A DNA stretch of 64,000 nucleotides from Euborellia annulipes (Eukaryota; Arthropoda; Insecta; Dermaptera; Anisolabididae), in assembly GCA_023213315.1 (NCBI GenBank), contig JAKCPI010002905.1:19619-83618 (forward strand), given 5' to 3'. The translations under genes and the position numbers were made by a program. Below the pieces are notes generated by a model. The model was not told where the DNA came from and did no database searches. It saw only the letters and a program-made list of their open reading frames with translations. Numbering within the stretch: position 1 is the stretch's first letter; every line of letters starts with the position of its first letter. Shown here piece by piece: positions 32,701 to 44,199 of this stretch.

Positions 32701-35700
32701 AAGAGCTAAAGAAAAATGAGTTTTTTCACATACTGGTATAATTAGCTATCTGAGGTATAACAAAAGTTTTGTGTAGTTAGCAACTTAATAAAGGCATCAT
32801 ATATAAAAATTATCAAAAATTAAATTTAATTAATTTTTTAACAAAAATTTAAAAATTGCTAAAGAAATAAATAAACAAGCCATGTGTTTCTAATTTCACC
32901 TCTTTGTTAACTTTGGGTCTTAGCTAACTAACTACGTTTTGGGCTCTTAATTAATCATATGATTAGCTTAACTAGATGTGAAAAGTTTCGAAGGTTATTC
33001 GAGGGATAGCTAGTGAATAGCTAGTGAATTAGAACTGAAGCAACCGGCCCTTAGTGATTAAAATATATAAAATACAAAATAGAGGGCAAATTTATCTGAT
33101 GAAGAAAGAGGAGAAAATATTTCAAAATTCATGGAGTAATTTATTCAGAGGCAATTCTAGTGGAGGAGAGATTAGTTTTTTCTTCTAATAATTATTAAAA
33201 TATGAGTTTGTCTAGACGCCAGGCATGAATAAAATAAAAATTATTAACAAAAACTTAAAACTAATGGTTAAATAAAGTTAATAAAGAGTTTCTTCATCAG
33301 TTAAATTATGGGAGTAATTCATATTTCAGATGGTAGGGGGGGGGAATTGGATTTCCCCTGTATTGGTGACCCTTGGTTTAAAGTCAAAAAATTTATAAGA
33401 AATATTTTTTTATTTGAAAAATGGGTATATTGATGCTTTAGAGCAGTGTTTTTCAATCTTTTTGAATACGCGGCCCCTTTACAGGTCGAAAAATTCCGGC
33501 GACCCCCTTGGTCCAAAGTGGGCTTAAAAAATATTTCTTTAAAATTTATTGACTTCAAATTTGTTTAAAAAATTAATTTCAAATCTAAAAATTTTAAAAA
33601 GATAATATTATAATTAATTTCTTTACCATGGATTGCTTCCTGGAAGGTAGACAACCCAACTGGCCAGCTCTATTTTAATTTGGTTTTTCGTTTTACGGAG
33701 CAATTTTCTCCACTTTTTTTTTTTTTATTTTTAACTGAAGTATAGCCAACAGCAACAACTAAATGGATATCCATAAAAAGCAAATAGTTTTATTATTTCA
33801 AGAAATTTATTTAAAAAAATAAATGAATGAAAGAGCCTTAGGGAAGTTAAAAGGGCTGTATACCCCTGTGCCATAAAAATGGTTAAAAATTATCAAAATA
33901 AATTCACGTCAAATTTTTGTAAATTTATTATTATTTTTTTTTTTTGTTGAGATATTTTTGTATATGTGTAGCTAAGGAGGGAAGGGGTGATAAGGGGAGG
34001 TAAAAGAGGGGGATGGAGGCATTGAACTTTTCTTGTATAAAAAATTTATGATCCCGTCCCCCGTACGGGAACCTCCTCTAGGATTTGATTTAAAAAAATA
34101 AATAAATAAAGACATCAAATTTAATATTTACTAATTTTTTTGAAAATTAAAAAAAAAAAAAAATACAATTAAAATGGGAAATCACTGAACTGAAAATTTG
34201 TTATTTATTTTGTTAAGTTGTTTTTTTTTTTTGTTGAATTTGTTAATAAATATTATTAATAAAATATAATTTTCAATACTCTCATATTATTATATTATGT
34301 CCGGTTATTTTATGCTTAGTTAGTTAACTAACAATTGCAGTTGTTAATAGTTAACTAACCAAGCATTAAAAAATCAACCGTAAGAATGATAAAATTTTTT
34401 ATTATTCTTAAAAAAAAATTTGTTTTTTGGATAATGGATAAAAAAAAATGTCTACTTAAATCGACGTTTCTCAAATAACCGTCGCTAAATAATCATAGTA
34501 TGATTATATTTTTTAAATTGAATAAATCTATTCGGCAAAGCCATATATAACTTTTAGGTTACGTTTGCGCAGTTGTGACTTGTTAAGTTACACATGCACA
34601 TTTGTTATTTGGAAGATGGTAACAAGCCTGTTTGAAACTTTAAGGTGGCCCAAATTCACATTCAAACAGAACCTCAAAACAGATTGAAAGTGAATTAGCC
34701 ACTTGCCAATTCCATTTGTAACAAAGAATGCGCATGCGTATTTTAAATATTTAGTTTGCGCATGCGGACTACGGTATTTCATATTTCACTTCAAAGTATT
34801 GCAATAATTCAATGATAATAAGTAGTATATATATAAATATATAAATATATCTTAAAAGGCATGTGTGATTTCAGTGAATTCCCAATTTAATAAAAAAAAT
34901 ATATTTAAAAAAAACTAATAAATAAATAAATCCCAGTGAGACTCGTATACAAAAAAAACAGCATGTCGAATTTATATTTAATATTTTTCATAAAAAATAA
35001 TTAAAAAAAAAAATTTAAAATATTTAATTCCCCCCTCAATTGTCAATGCGACCCCCACTTATAAATTATAAATAAATAAATAAATAACTCTCGTTATCTG
35101 TCTTCTGTCCAATCAACAAGTGCTCAAAAACTCACCTCCTTGTGCTCAAGTCGTTGTTGGAAAAAAATTGTAAAAAAAATAAAATAAAAATAAAAAATAA
35201 ATAAATATATAAATAATAAAAAAAAAAAACAACCCTCACACGAAAAAAATTTAACAAAACAATTTTTTTGTGTCTTAGTGTGTGAGTGGGAATAAAAATA
35301 AAAATGCGTGTGTGTCTGTGCGAGTGAGTGCAAAAAAAAGGACGTTCCTCTCTTGAACGACTAATACTTGATCAAAGTTGTTTTAAATATAAAAGAAAAA
35401 AAAACATTGTACAAAGTTTGTTAGTTAATCTCATTATTATTATTATTATTATATTATTATTCTATTATTATTATTATTATTATCTATTATTATTATTATT
35501 GTCTTAATTCTATTAAACATGTGTTAAAAAAAAAACTCAAAAAAGTGACTTTCAAACTGTGAGCTGTGTACAGACATATTTAAAAAAAAAAAAAATTAGG
35601 GAATTCTTTAAATAAAAATACACACAAAAAATATAACAACGAACAATTTATTCAAATTCCCAATTTAATACATTTTCTTGTTTATAAAATAGTTCCCTTA

Positions 35701-35823
35701 AAAGTGTTATTCTTATATAAAAAAAAAATGAAAACTTTAAGATCCTTTTAGTCAATTTGATTGAATTTTTCCCTTCATTTCCTATCATAGTATTCCTTTG
35801 TTGAATATACATTTATACAAATT
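32701..35823. other. AT-rich stretch without genes
   Basis: No coding frame supported. Holds GCGCATGCG-type sites at 34730-34765 and an (ATT)n microsatellite at about 35434-35502. Confidence 0.4.
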
Positions 35824-35831
35824 ACAGTGTT

Positions 35832-36032
35832 CAGGACCGTAGCCAGGGGAGGAGGGGGTTTGGGGGTATAAACACTCCCCCGAAATCCAGAAAAATTATA
35901 AACAAATAAGAATACAGAGAGGGAGGATCATCGTGTTAAAATTTTAAATAGTGTTAGAAATTATAAAAAATATTTTAAAATTTATTCATTTTGGAGAAGT
36001 TCTTCCGAATCCTCCTTCTGACTACGGCCCTG
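35832..36032. mobile_element. hAT MITE with perfect 8-bp target duplication
   Basis: Ends CAGGACCGTAGCCAG and CTGACTACGGCCCTG are inverted repeats (13 of 15). Flanks 35824-35831 and 36033-36040 are both ACAGTGTT, a perfect 8-bp duplication as made by hAT transposases. 201 bp, no ORF. Same family as 9049-9280. Confidence 0.85.
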
Positions 36033-36184
36033 ACAGTGTTATTTAGATTATTTTGCATGGGGATAATATAAACACTACCAAAAGAGCTAAGTTTTTCTAT
36101 ATAGATGGAAACCTAATCGAAGACAATCTCAACGATATTCCTAATGAAGACCTCTGCATTTTTTTTAAATATTCTTAATATAAT

Positions 36185-36300
36185 ATATTTAAAAAAAATT
36201 TTCCCTCGCAGCTGCTGAGGCCATTGTCTATATATTTAAGATAATTAGCGATGACAACAGGATGACTTTCCACACGCTGGTTTTTTGGGACCACCCACTT
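36185..36300 (-). repeat. Decayed SINE family 2
   Basis: TCCCTCGCAGCTGCTGAGGC followed by CATTG and, farther on, a CACGCTGG head-like region resemble the reversed family-2 order seen at 36940, but with much divergence. Confidence 0.35.
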
Positions 36301-36939
36301 GATCTATTCTGATGCCAGGCCCTCCAGCTATAAGCTTAAGGCGGAATAGGGCCGAAGGTGTTACGCATGTTTTTTCCCGATAAGATGGCGTTGTGTGTCA
36401 TAAAAAGTATGCCCAAAAAATCAAGTAATTCAAAAATTTGCCTAGAGATCTAATAATATTTAATGCATTTGGTTGATTTTCATTGATTTTTTAACAATAA
36501 ATACTTTATAAATGTTATTATATATTATGCATCTTTTATAAAAGCATAAAAATATATAAATATAGGCCAGGTATACGCTATTAGGGGATCAGCTGTTAGA
36601 CTAGCCTGTCATCTATTGCAAGAATGCTGAACTAATTTGACAGTTGATTTTTAAATAAATCATCTAGTCTTATTTTAAAAATTTCTTAATTAATAAGTGA
36701 TTAATAATAACAATAAATTGATTTTTAAATTAAAAAAAAAATTAAAGATTATTGGGACTGATTGTTTTTTTGTATTTGCTTGATAACAAAAAATTAATTT
36801 CCTTAATTTTTTTATGTCATTAAAAAAATTATAGCTCTATGTCCCAATAATCTCTTATGAATTTAATTCATTTAAAAAAAAACCGCATTGAAAAATTCCT
36901 TATAATAGTCTAGTTTTTTTTTAAAGTACGTTTAGACGT

Positions 36940-37115
36940 CGCTCCTGAACCCCCTTAATAATATTTTTTAATTTTCTCTTTCGGCTGCTCAGGTCATTTA
37001 GGGATTTATTTATACATACTGTATTTATTTTAAAATTTATTATACCGAGAGCAACTGGGGGACGTACAACACGCTGATACCTCGGGGCCACCAACTCACC
37101 GTGCTTGGTTGGCAT
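36940..37115 (-). repeat. SINE family 2, diverged
   Basis: CTCTTTCGGCTGCTCAGGTC with ATTTAGGG is the reversed family tail; CACGCTGATACCTCGGGG and CACCGTGC are head-like. The B box is not clear. Confidence 0.4.
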
Positions 37116-37493
37116 TGGTTATATTTTGAATAATAATAAAAATGTTCGGATTATTGATATTGTTTAGAATTATTGCAAAAATAAAAACAAAGTATATTGA
37201 AAATAATTTGCCAAAGAGATTATAAATTTGATTGCTGGAAGATAGGCAACCCAAAGTACGATTTTTTTTATTAATAATATTTGCAATGAGAGAATGTTGA
37301 GTACGCGAGATATTTACATCTCCATTCTTAAATCTTCAATTGGAGGAAAAGGTAAATATTATATTTAAATAGAAATGCCTTAACATTTTATTTTTAAAAT
37401 ATATTATTAAACTATTTTAAATTTACTGCCTTCCATTGCTGGCCCAAATTCTAAAAGGACTCCATTGATAGAAAAGAATTGAAGAACATAGAT
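37116..37493. other. AT-rich stretch without recognised features
   Basis: Nothing supported. Confidence 0.4.
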
Positions 37494-37975
37494 ATATTAA
37501 GTTTCAGCTCAATCGGATGTTTAGTGGTCCAAAATACGGCTAAAAATAGAAAAATCGAAACTTTTATTTTTTTAAAGTTTGGACACCTCTAATACAATTT
37601 TTACTATCCCTGAATGCAAAAACATATATTTACTATATTCTATAGTTATTTAGCTTTCCAAAAATCATTCATTCGTGCAAATCTGTTAATTATTAATGAA
37701 ATTATGAACAAAAAAGTTATGGAAAAGCCTTGTAAAAAAAAGACACTTTGGCTGCCTATCTCTTAGGCGCTTGGCTCTCTCATCTCAGAAGCTCATATAA
37801 ATAAACCCTATTTTTTAACTATTTTGTTCATATTTTCGTTAATAATTAACAGAATTACACGATTGAATGATTATTGGAAAGTTAAACAAGTATAGAATAT
37901 CGGAAATATATTGAATTTGCATTCCATACGGGAAAAATTATATTAGGGGTATCCAAAGTTAAAAAAAAAAAATTG
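37494..37975. repeat. R2 repeats in inverted arrangement
   Basis: A plus R2 copy (37494-37715) with TCATTCATTCGTGCAAATCT faces an inverted copy (37800-37975) with CGATTGAATGATTATTGG and GGGGTATCCAAAG. Together they would form a long imperfect hairpin. Confidence 0.6.
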
Positions 37976-38984
37976 AAATTGAATTAATTTGGTTTAAAAA
38001 AAAAATTCTCAAATACCGATATAACAAAAAAATACCTAAATTTTATCAAAAGAAAGCATGATTATTATACATGTATAGTTCCATATTCATGAAAGGACAT
38101 AAAACCTTGAACCTCGCAAATAAAGAAAAAAAAAGGATATTAAAATAAGAAAGGATTAGATTTAAACTAACTCTCGACAGGAGGTATAAAATAATATTTT
38201 AAATATTACACTAGGTGATATGTTTAAAAACAAAATTAATATTATCGTTTGAGATTAATTAACTTATTATATCGAAATTAAGAGAAATTCAAAAAATAAT
38301 ATAGGTCAATGTTTTGTTATGAATTAGAAATAAATAATTCAGTTCTCAGTTATCAAAATAAAAGACTCATTACAAGCAAAGAAATAGCCTATAGGCATTT
38401 ATTTATTTTAATAATAGAACTCTTTAATATGTTATAATTCATAACAAAACCTTGCTAATATATCTGTCATCCCAGTGAATAATTGGTTAAGTCATTTTTT
38501 TCAAATATTTTCGGGATTTATATGTTTGAATTAGGTATTCAAGTCAATTTGATTAATTTTCAGGGCGGGACGGCATTTAAAGTTTACAAAACTGAAGGTT
38601 TAGATTGACTTCCAAAAAGGCAAACTTTAATAACTTTAGAGCCAGTCCCTGGCTTGCCCATTTAAATATTATGAAGAAAATACTTCCCTGCTTCTTTTAG
38701 GCCAATTTTGGACAAAAATCGACTTAACCACTTATTCCCTGGGCTGACACATAATAAATAGACAGTTTTTCAGATATTTTAGAAAATCGAAAATGTAAAT
38801 TTAGATAATAACGACTAGTTTTTGATATATACTTTAGAATGGTTTTATAATGTATGTAACGCTCTAATGTACTTGTGGAAACTGGCGAAATGGTCTATGA
38901 TGGTGTCTGGCCAACAACCAAAAAATAAAAAATAACGCGTAGTGATTTAAATTAGCTTTAGTTACTTATAAGGTGTTACTTATA
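37976..38984. other. AT-rich stretch without recognised features
   Basis: Includes a possible imperfect inverted pair around 38305 (CAATGTTTTGTTATGAATTA) and 38430 (TAATTCATAACAAAACCTTG). No coding support. Confidence 0.4.
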
Positions 38985-39180
38985 TTGGTGTAGTTGCTAG
39001 CTAGCGTGCTGGCCTTCTAAACCAAGGGTCGAGGGTTCGGATCCCAGGGCCTCCTATGGTTTTATTCAAGCCATTTGGATATCAAATAGATATATTAATA
39101 AAATATGAATATATTAAAAATTCTTCTATGGCCTAAATTGCCGAAAAGACTGTGTATGTGAGAATGGGGGAAAAAGTGGG
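38985..39180 (+). repeat. tRNA-derived SINE family 1
   Basis: GGTGTAGTTGCTAGCTAGCG, AGGGTTCGGATCCCAGG, CATTTGGATATCAAATAG and CTATGGCCTAAATTGCCGAA appear in family order. Confidence 0.7.
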
Positions 39181-39529
39181 TTTAAAAAAAAAATTAAATT
39201 TTATAGTCGCATTTCTTACTACTGAAAGAGACAACCCTATTCTAAAGGAATTTCTCAATGAAAAATAAATAAGTAATTTAATAAAAAAAGTTCTATTGAA
39301 CAGAATTAGAAGGAAAGCCTAATCGGAGGCTTTTTGATTGCCAGCTTCATTATAAAATAGAGATGAGATTAAAAAATAAGAACTAAAAAATAGAAATTAA
39401 TAACAATTCTTTACGCTAATTGAAGAAATTTTTTATTAGTTTAAAAATGAACAAATTGAATTGAAAAATCTAAAAGCGAACGTATTTTGTTTTATAATGT
39501 TCTTAGATGGTTTTTCATGGCTACTCTTT

Positions 39530-39920
39530 TATTTATCCCCTTGAGTACTTTTTTCCGTCCTCACTATGTTTTATCCGGACGCATCAATATGTCATACATA
39601 ATTGATTTTTTATGCGGCTGAACGAAAAAAAAAAAAATGATCACAGATGCATTTTTTTTTCCACCAGCGGTCATTCTATAAAATTTTATTTTTCACTCTT
39701 TAATGGCATAAATGGATTTTGCATTAACAACAGCGGCTTCGAACGAAAATATGTTTAATTTTAACATGAGGTCAGAATGGGAACGGAGAACTTGGATGGG
39801 CTCAAGGACCCCCTACCCCTTCTCCGCACCCGCGAGCCACATTACCCCTTGCCATTTGGATTAAATGATATTGTTGCGAAAATATTCGGTAACGGAAAAA
39901 TTTCCCCCCTCCAATAGAGA
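39530..39920. other. Single-copy island, candidate regulatory sequence
   Basis: TTTTATGCGGC, ACTCTTTAATGGCATAAATG (Cdx/Hox-like TTTATGG complements), GCATTAACAACAGCGGCTTC and TTGGATTAAATGATATTGTT. No ORF and no repeat match in the window. Confidence 0.35.
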
Positions 39921-40572
39921 CCTTTTTTCCATTATTATAGATAAAAAAATATTAGATAATAGAAGGCTTTAATGCAAACGCAAATTGGCTTGAAAGGTTT
40001 GGATTAAGAAATTATTATCACTGATAAAGGAAAAAATATTTAAAAAGAAAAGTATTACAAAATTGTGTTTAAACTAATGCACTTATTAAGGAGAGATGAA
40101 TTAATAATTATTTCAACACAGGGAGTTTCAAAAATACTGATTACTTTTTTATTATAAGATGAGAAAGAAAAAGTACAGGAGCACCAAAAAGAGAAAGCCT
40201 CTACTTTCTCTTTCCCAACTTATAACACCAAAATCAACTTCTCTCCTGATTATATTTCTAATAGAAAAGTTTGTTTATGGAATTAGAGAGTCACTAGATT
40301 AGGCGTACTGCCCTGTGTAGAAATAATTATGAAGAGGGTAAGTATTTTTAAATTAAATTTTATTTGATTTCTCATTTCTTTAGGGAGGGCGGAGGAGGAA
40401 TTTATAAATCTTTCACTCCACCTAACAAAAATTTCTGATGTCGCCTATGGTTTATATTTATTCAATATTTTTCAGATTATTAAAATAAAAGCAGAGTCTC
40501 ACGCCTAGAGGTTTATGTTCTGGACATATTGTCTTAGAGGGAAGAATCTTTGTGATTGTATCTGAGTTATAC

Positions 40573-40612
40573 CTGAAGAAGGCTAAAGAATGAGAGGCCA
40601 AACCGTTGTATC
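40573..40612 (+). other. CTGAAGA...CAAACCGTTGTATC motif
   Basis: CTGAAGAAGGCT, spacer, AGGCC, then AAACCGTTGTATC. It is a sister of 9337-9375; GAAAC has become CAAAC, which would abolish a hammerhead core. Confidence 0.3.
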
Positions 40613-40926
40613 ATCTGCAATTAAAAGTTTATCCGAAATCATAGATTTAAAATTTATCACAATGACTCAAAAACACAAATGGTATTTTATTATTAAATAA
40701 ATAAAGTCAAGCAAAAATTCATTGAGATCAAGATCCCTAATTCCAGATACTATCAATCAGCCCTGTCATCAATGATAGATGGAAATATTCAACAAAAGTA
40801 ACAATAAGTAGGTTCTCCCTCTCAGTGATGCATTTTTCGAAAGTAGTAGGCTGAGGGAGTCCCTCTTCAATCTAGGCGAAGAAGAGGTTGGATAAAAGGA
40901 ATCGTGAATCTAGAAATAAGGGTTAG

Positions 40927-41215
40927 CCCCCGGGTGTGGCATAGTAGGTAGCGTGCCTACCTCCTATGCCAAACGTCGCGGGTTCGGACCCAGGCAGTCC
41001 GATGATTTTATTTAAGCCATTTGGATACCAGATGGCTTAAATAGAAATGCCTGAACCCACAATAGATAATATATATTACAACGGTTGTCGTCAAAGTCTT
41101 AAATGGCCTAAGTTGCCGAAAAGACTGTGTGAATGTGTGTGTGAGTGTGAGTGCGAATGAGAAAAAAGTGTGAATGTTTTTTTTTTATTTAAAAAAAAAA
41201 AAATAAGGGTTAGTT
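40927..41215 (+). repeat. tRNA-derived SINE family 1, most complete copy
   Basis: GGTGTGGCATAGTAGGTAGC (A box), CGTCGCGGGTTCGGACCC (B box), CAGTCCGATGATTTTATTTA, the CATTTGGATACCAGATGGC self-complementary block, GTCTTAAATGGCCTAAGTTG, GCCGAAAAGACTGTGTGAAT, a TG-rich end and a terminal A-rich tract. About 290 nt. Confidence 0.85.
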
Positions 41216-41566
41216 CATTAACTCTAAATGAACCCAGGAAGAGAGATAGGAAATGATGTAACTTCACGGGATGCCGGTAGATGGCTACAGTCAAAGGCCG
41301 GTTGGGTTTGAGGTGTATGTCTGCGTGCACTAAAGCCCCTCGAGTAAATATACGGAGATCCCGGTAGGAATTTCAAATAATAAAGTAACAATACAAGTCA
41401 AACAATCAATATTTGAAGCTTTTTTGGTTACCAAACAATTGAAATTAATAGGGAAGGAGCCAAATGGCTTCATTTGCCAAAAGTGACCTAATCAACAATA
41501 CAAACAATTCAAAATATTATTATTTATTAATTATAAGAGCGGTCCGAAAACAGACATAGGCCTACA

Positions 41567-41774
41567 TGTACCACTCAGTGCATATACCTATATCCACTCA
41601 GCCACTATCGTAAACTTCATAACGCCTTTAAGTTAGGCACCTCAAACGACACACGCACACTAATATCGTGTTTGTGTGAGGTAGACATTAGGCATTAGTG
41701 CGCGTGTGTCATGTATGAGATGCCTTAATCAATGGCGTTAAAATAGTGCCAATATATACGCAGTGAGTGGTACA
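41567..41774. mobile_element. Foldback MITE
   Basis: Ends TGTACCACTCAGTGCATATA and TATATACGCAGTGAGTGGTACA are inverted; arms of about 95 nt with indels meet near 41670. No ORF. Confidence 0.7.
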
Positions 41775-41999
41775 AGATCTCTATGTTTCTATTCTTTACA
41801 AACTTATACTGCCACTTTTAAGAAAAGTGGTGTAGCTTTTAGTACTTATTATTAAACGACTGTCTAAATGGTTTCAATAATAAAATAAACAAAAATAAGA
41901 TTGGCTAATCAATTTGATGGATTTTCGATGGATAAATATAAAAGAAGGTGGTTTACATTTCTGCATCGAATGTGTTCTATTAATATTTATTTTCAATTT

Positions 42000-42420
42000 G
42001 GAAAGTGTTCTTTTTCTCCCCGATTGAATTTAAAGGATCAAGATAATCGAAGTTTCTTCAGGGTCCTTGGGTTGGAGGAGGAGAAAGGGGAAGGGGATGC
42101 TTTTCTCTTGAACCTCCCCAGCATCCCATCCACCCACCCATCTCGATCCTTGCTCATCTCATCTCATTTCTTTCCCCTCTCTCGTGCAGAGAGAGCGAGA
42201 GAGAGAGAGAAGAGAAGGAGCTCCAAGTTTACTCAAGCCGCCAAGTTTTGCGTCTAATTAAATTTACAACCGTTTAAGTAATTAAAATTGCCTTTGGGCG
42301 AGGCTTTGTTTCAAACTATAGCCGGCCTCTGCTCCAAGGGCTTTTGCGATACGTGAGCCCCGAAAAGTCGCTATTAAATGAACCCCGGACAATTGACTTA
42401 GCTAAGATGGATGGAAAAAT
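42000..42420. other. Single-copy island, candidate regulatory sequence
   Basis: Purine/pyrimidine-rich part then a dense TAAT block (GTCTAATTAAATTTAC, AGTAATTAAAATTGCC) and CGGCCTCTGCTCCAAGGGC. The 118-codon plus frame 41901-42257 crosses low-complexity (CCCATC)n and (GA)n tracts and shows no domain, so I do not call it a gene. Confidence 0.35.
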
Positions 42421-42585
42421 TGCTCTACGTTTTCTTCACATTACACATTAAGTTATTACTTCAATCAAACTAGTATAGTAAATTTGGTTGACTTAATTTA
42501 CAAAAATAAAAAATACTATACTTTTCTCATATATCTTACAAACCTTTTAGCGTTATAAGAAAGTAAAAGGGAATTAAGGGCTTTT

Positions 42586-42645
42586 GCGCCCTCGCGCTTG
42601 GCGTAGTTGGTAGCGCGCCTGCCTTGTATACCAAGGGTATGGTTT
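42586..42645 (+). repeat. SINE family 1 head, 3'-truncated
   Basis: CGCGCTTGGCGTAGTTGGTA and GCGCGCCTGCCTTGTATACC, then the match stops after CCAAGGGT. Confidence 0.65.
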
Positions 42646-42849
42646 AATATATATATTGGGTCAGTTACTATATCGTTTAGGATAGAGGAGATTGTGTTTG
42701 ATTATGTTTGTTGCTGCGAAAGCGTGGAGGTCCTAGTTGGGTTCCAGGGAGCGCAATTTTTGCCTAATTGAACACAGAATCATCTCGCAAACTTGCTATT
42801 TTAAACAATAATTTATTTAATTGAGGTGTATAGCTGATAATACAATTTC

Positions 42850-43083
42850 AGATTCAGAAAATCCCAAATAAGCAACGCAGCTAGTCATTTTTCAATTTTT
42901 ATTTATTTAACATAAAGTGCCAGGCCCAACGTTTCGGTCACAAATCGCACCGTCATCAGGGCTAAAATAGCTAAAATAGCCCTGAAGATGACCCTAGATG
43001 TGACCGAAACGTTGGTCTTTATGTTAAATAAATCAAAATTGAAAAACGACTAGCTGCGTTGCTCATTTGGGATTTTCTGAATC
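42850..43083. repeat. Foldback inverted repeat with two facing hammerhead-like motifs
   Basis: Arms from AGATTCAGAAAATCCCAAAT (42850) and its inverse to 43083. Inside, CCAACGTTTCGGTCA and TGACCGAAACGTTGG are inverted. Minus 42931-42959: CTGATGA...GAAACGTTGG; plus 42982-43017: CTGAAGA...GAAACGTTGGTC, ending in GUC. Stems within each motif are weak. Confidence 0.7.
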
Positions 43084-43149
43084 TTAAATAATTTATTTGG
43101 GTTATTTCAAGAATAAGGCCAGATAAATAAATTTTAAATTTATGTAAAA

Positions 43150-43505
43150 AAAAGTAGCCAATAATTGAGAGCATTTCTAATAAAGAGTGTTTAATAAATA
43201 AATAGAGGCTGAATTATTGGCTGCATCCTCTTTCTTTTTCAGAGGAATTTTAATTTTTTTTTTTTTTATATTTATTTATCCGGCCTTAGGTTTGAACTAA
43301 ACTATATTAGTTATTGTTTAAGATAGCATATTTGAGAGATGAACTTTTGTTCAATTGGGCAAAAAATGCAGCCAATAATTGAGCTTCTATTTAATTATTA
43401 AACATTCTTTATCAGAACGTTTCAGCTCGGATCTAACCTGCCTGAGGGCTGAAGATGACAGATAGATCCCATCCGAAACGTTCTAATAAGAGTGTTTAAT
43501 AATTA
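43150..43505. repeat. Composite inverted repeat with CTGAAGA...GAAACGTTC motif
   Basis: GCCAATAATTGAG (43153) and CTGAATTATTGGC (to 43226), then another CAGCCAATAATTGAGCTTC (43370) and an inner pair AATTATTAAACATTCT / AGAGTGTTTAATAATT. The motif CTGAAGA...GAAAC lies at 43449-43479. Confidence 0.55.
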
Positions 43506-43619
43506 AAAAAAATTTGAAACAAATTATCTACAGCCACGATCTGCTATTAAATTTACAATTTCTTTTTCATAAAAATATTTTTTGAGACATTCATTTTAAT
43601 TAGAATATTTATTATATGC

Positions 43620-43885
43620 CTTGAATTATTTGAGTTTTAATTACCTCGCTTAGCGAGTACCTCTCATAACGAGTAATTCACATAACGACCAAAATAAATT
43701 GCTTAACGAGTGACGTTTCTCAGAATGAATGGCGAGGAGAGGGGAAATCCCGGATTGTGCGTGACATCAGTCTGTGTCATGGGGGGATGGGGGGAAATAT
43801 TATTGTTTTACATAACGAGTGTTTCACTTTACGAGTATGATTCTAGAACGAATTATGGTCGATAAACAAGGTTCCACTGTATTTA
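43620..43885 (-). mobile_element. pogo/Tigger-like element fragment
   Basis: The right end, read on the minus strand, is ATACAGTGGAACCTTGTTTA followed by CGACCATAATTCGTTC and ACTCGTAAAGTGAAACACTC, the classic pogo/Tigger terminal style. CATAACGAGT recurs through the interior. The left terminal repeat is not clear. No transposase ORF. Confidence 0.65.
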
Positions 43886-43896
43886 TATTTACTTTA

Positions 43897-44046
43897 AGTA
43901 TATTTTTGCTGGTAGATTGAGTAACCGGGAGTTGAACCCCGGATCTCAAGCCTCTGAGTATCTCCGTTGCACACTGATAGACGCTCGACCAAACGACGAT
44001 TTTAGTATGGCCATATAGAAACTCGTTACACCAGCAAAAATATACT
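43897..44046 (-). repeat. tRNA-like core between 17-bp inverted repeats
   Basis: AGTATATTTTTGCTGGT (43897-43913) and its exact inverse ACCAGCAAAAATATACT (44030-44046). Between them the minus strand has TTTGGTCGAGCGTCTATC (A-box-like) and CCGGGGTTCAACTCCCGG (strong T-arm). The anticodon arm is irregular, so a working tRNA is unlikely. Confidence 0.55.
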
Positions 44047-44199
44047 CACAATAAATTTGTGTGATTATAATAGCTCTTTTACTTGGCCTGGATTATTTAA
44101 AATACATCCCTGTTTAACTACGATCGCTAAAAAGAAAAGAAAAAAAAAAATCTGAAACTTTAATTTAGGAAAACTCCATCTCATACTTTTTACACCCAC

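Noticed and set aside
41901..42257. 118-codon plus frame
   Set aside because: Crosses low-complexity CCATCC and GAGA tracts, no domain, no splice context; better explained as a GC-rich non-coding island.
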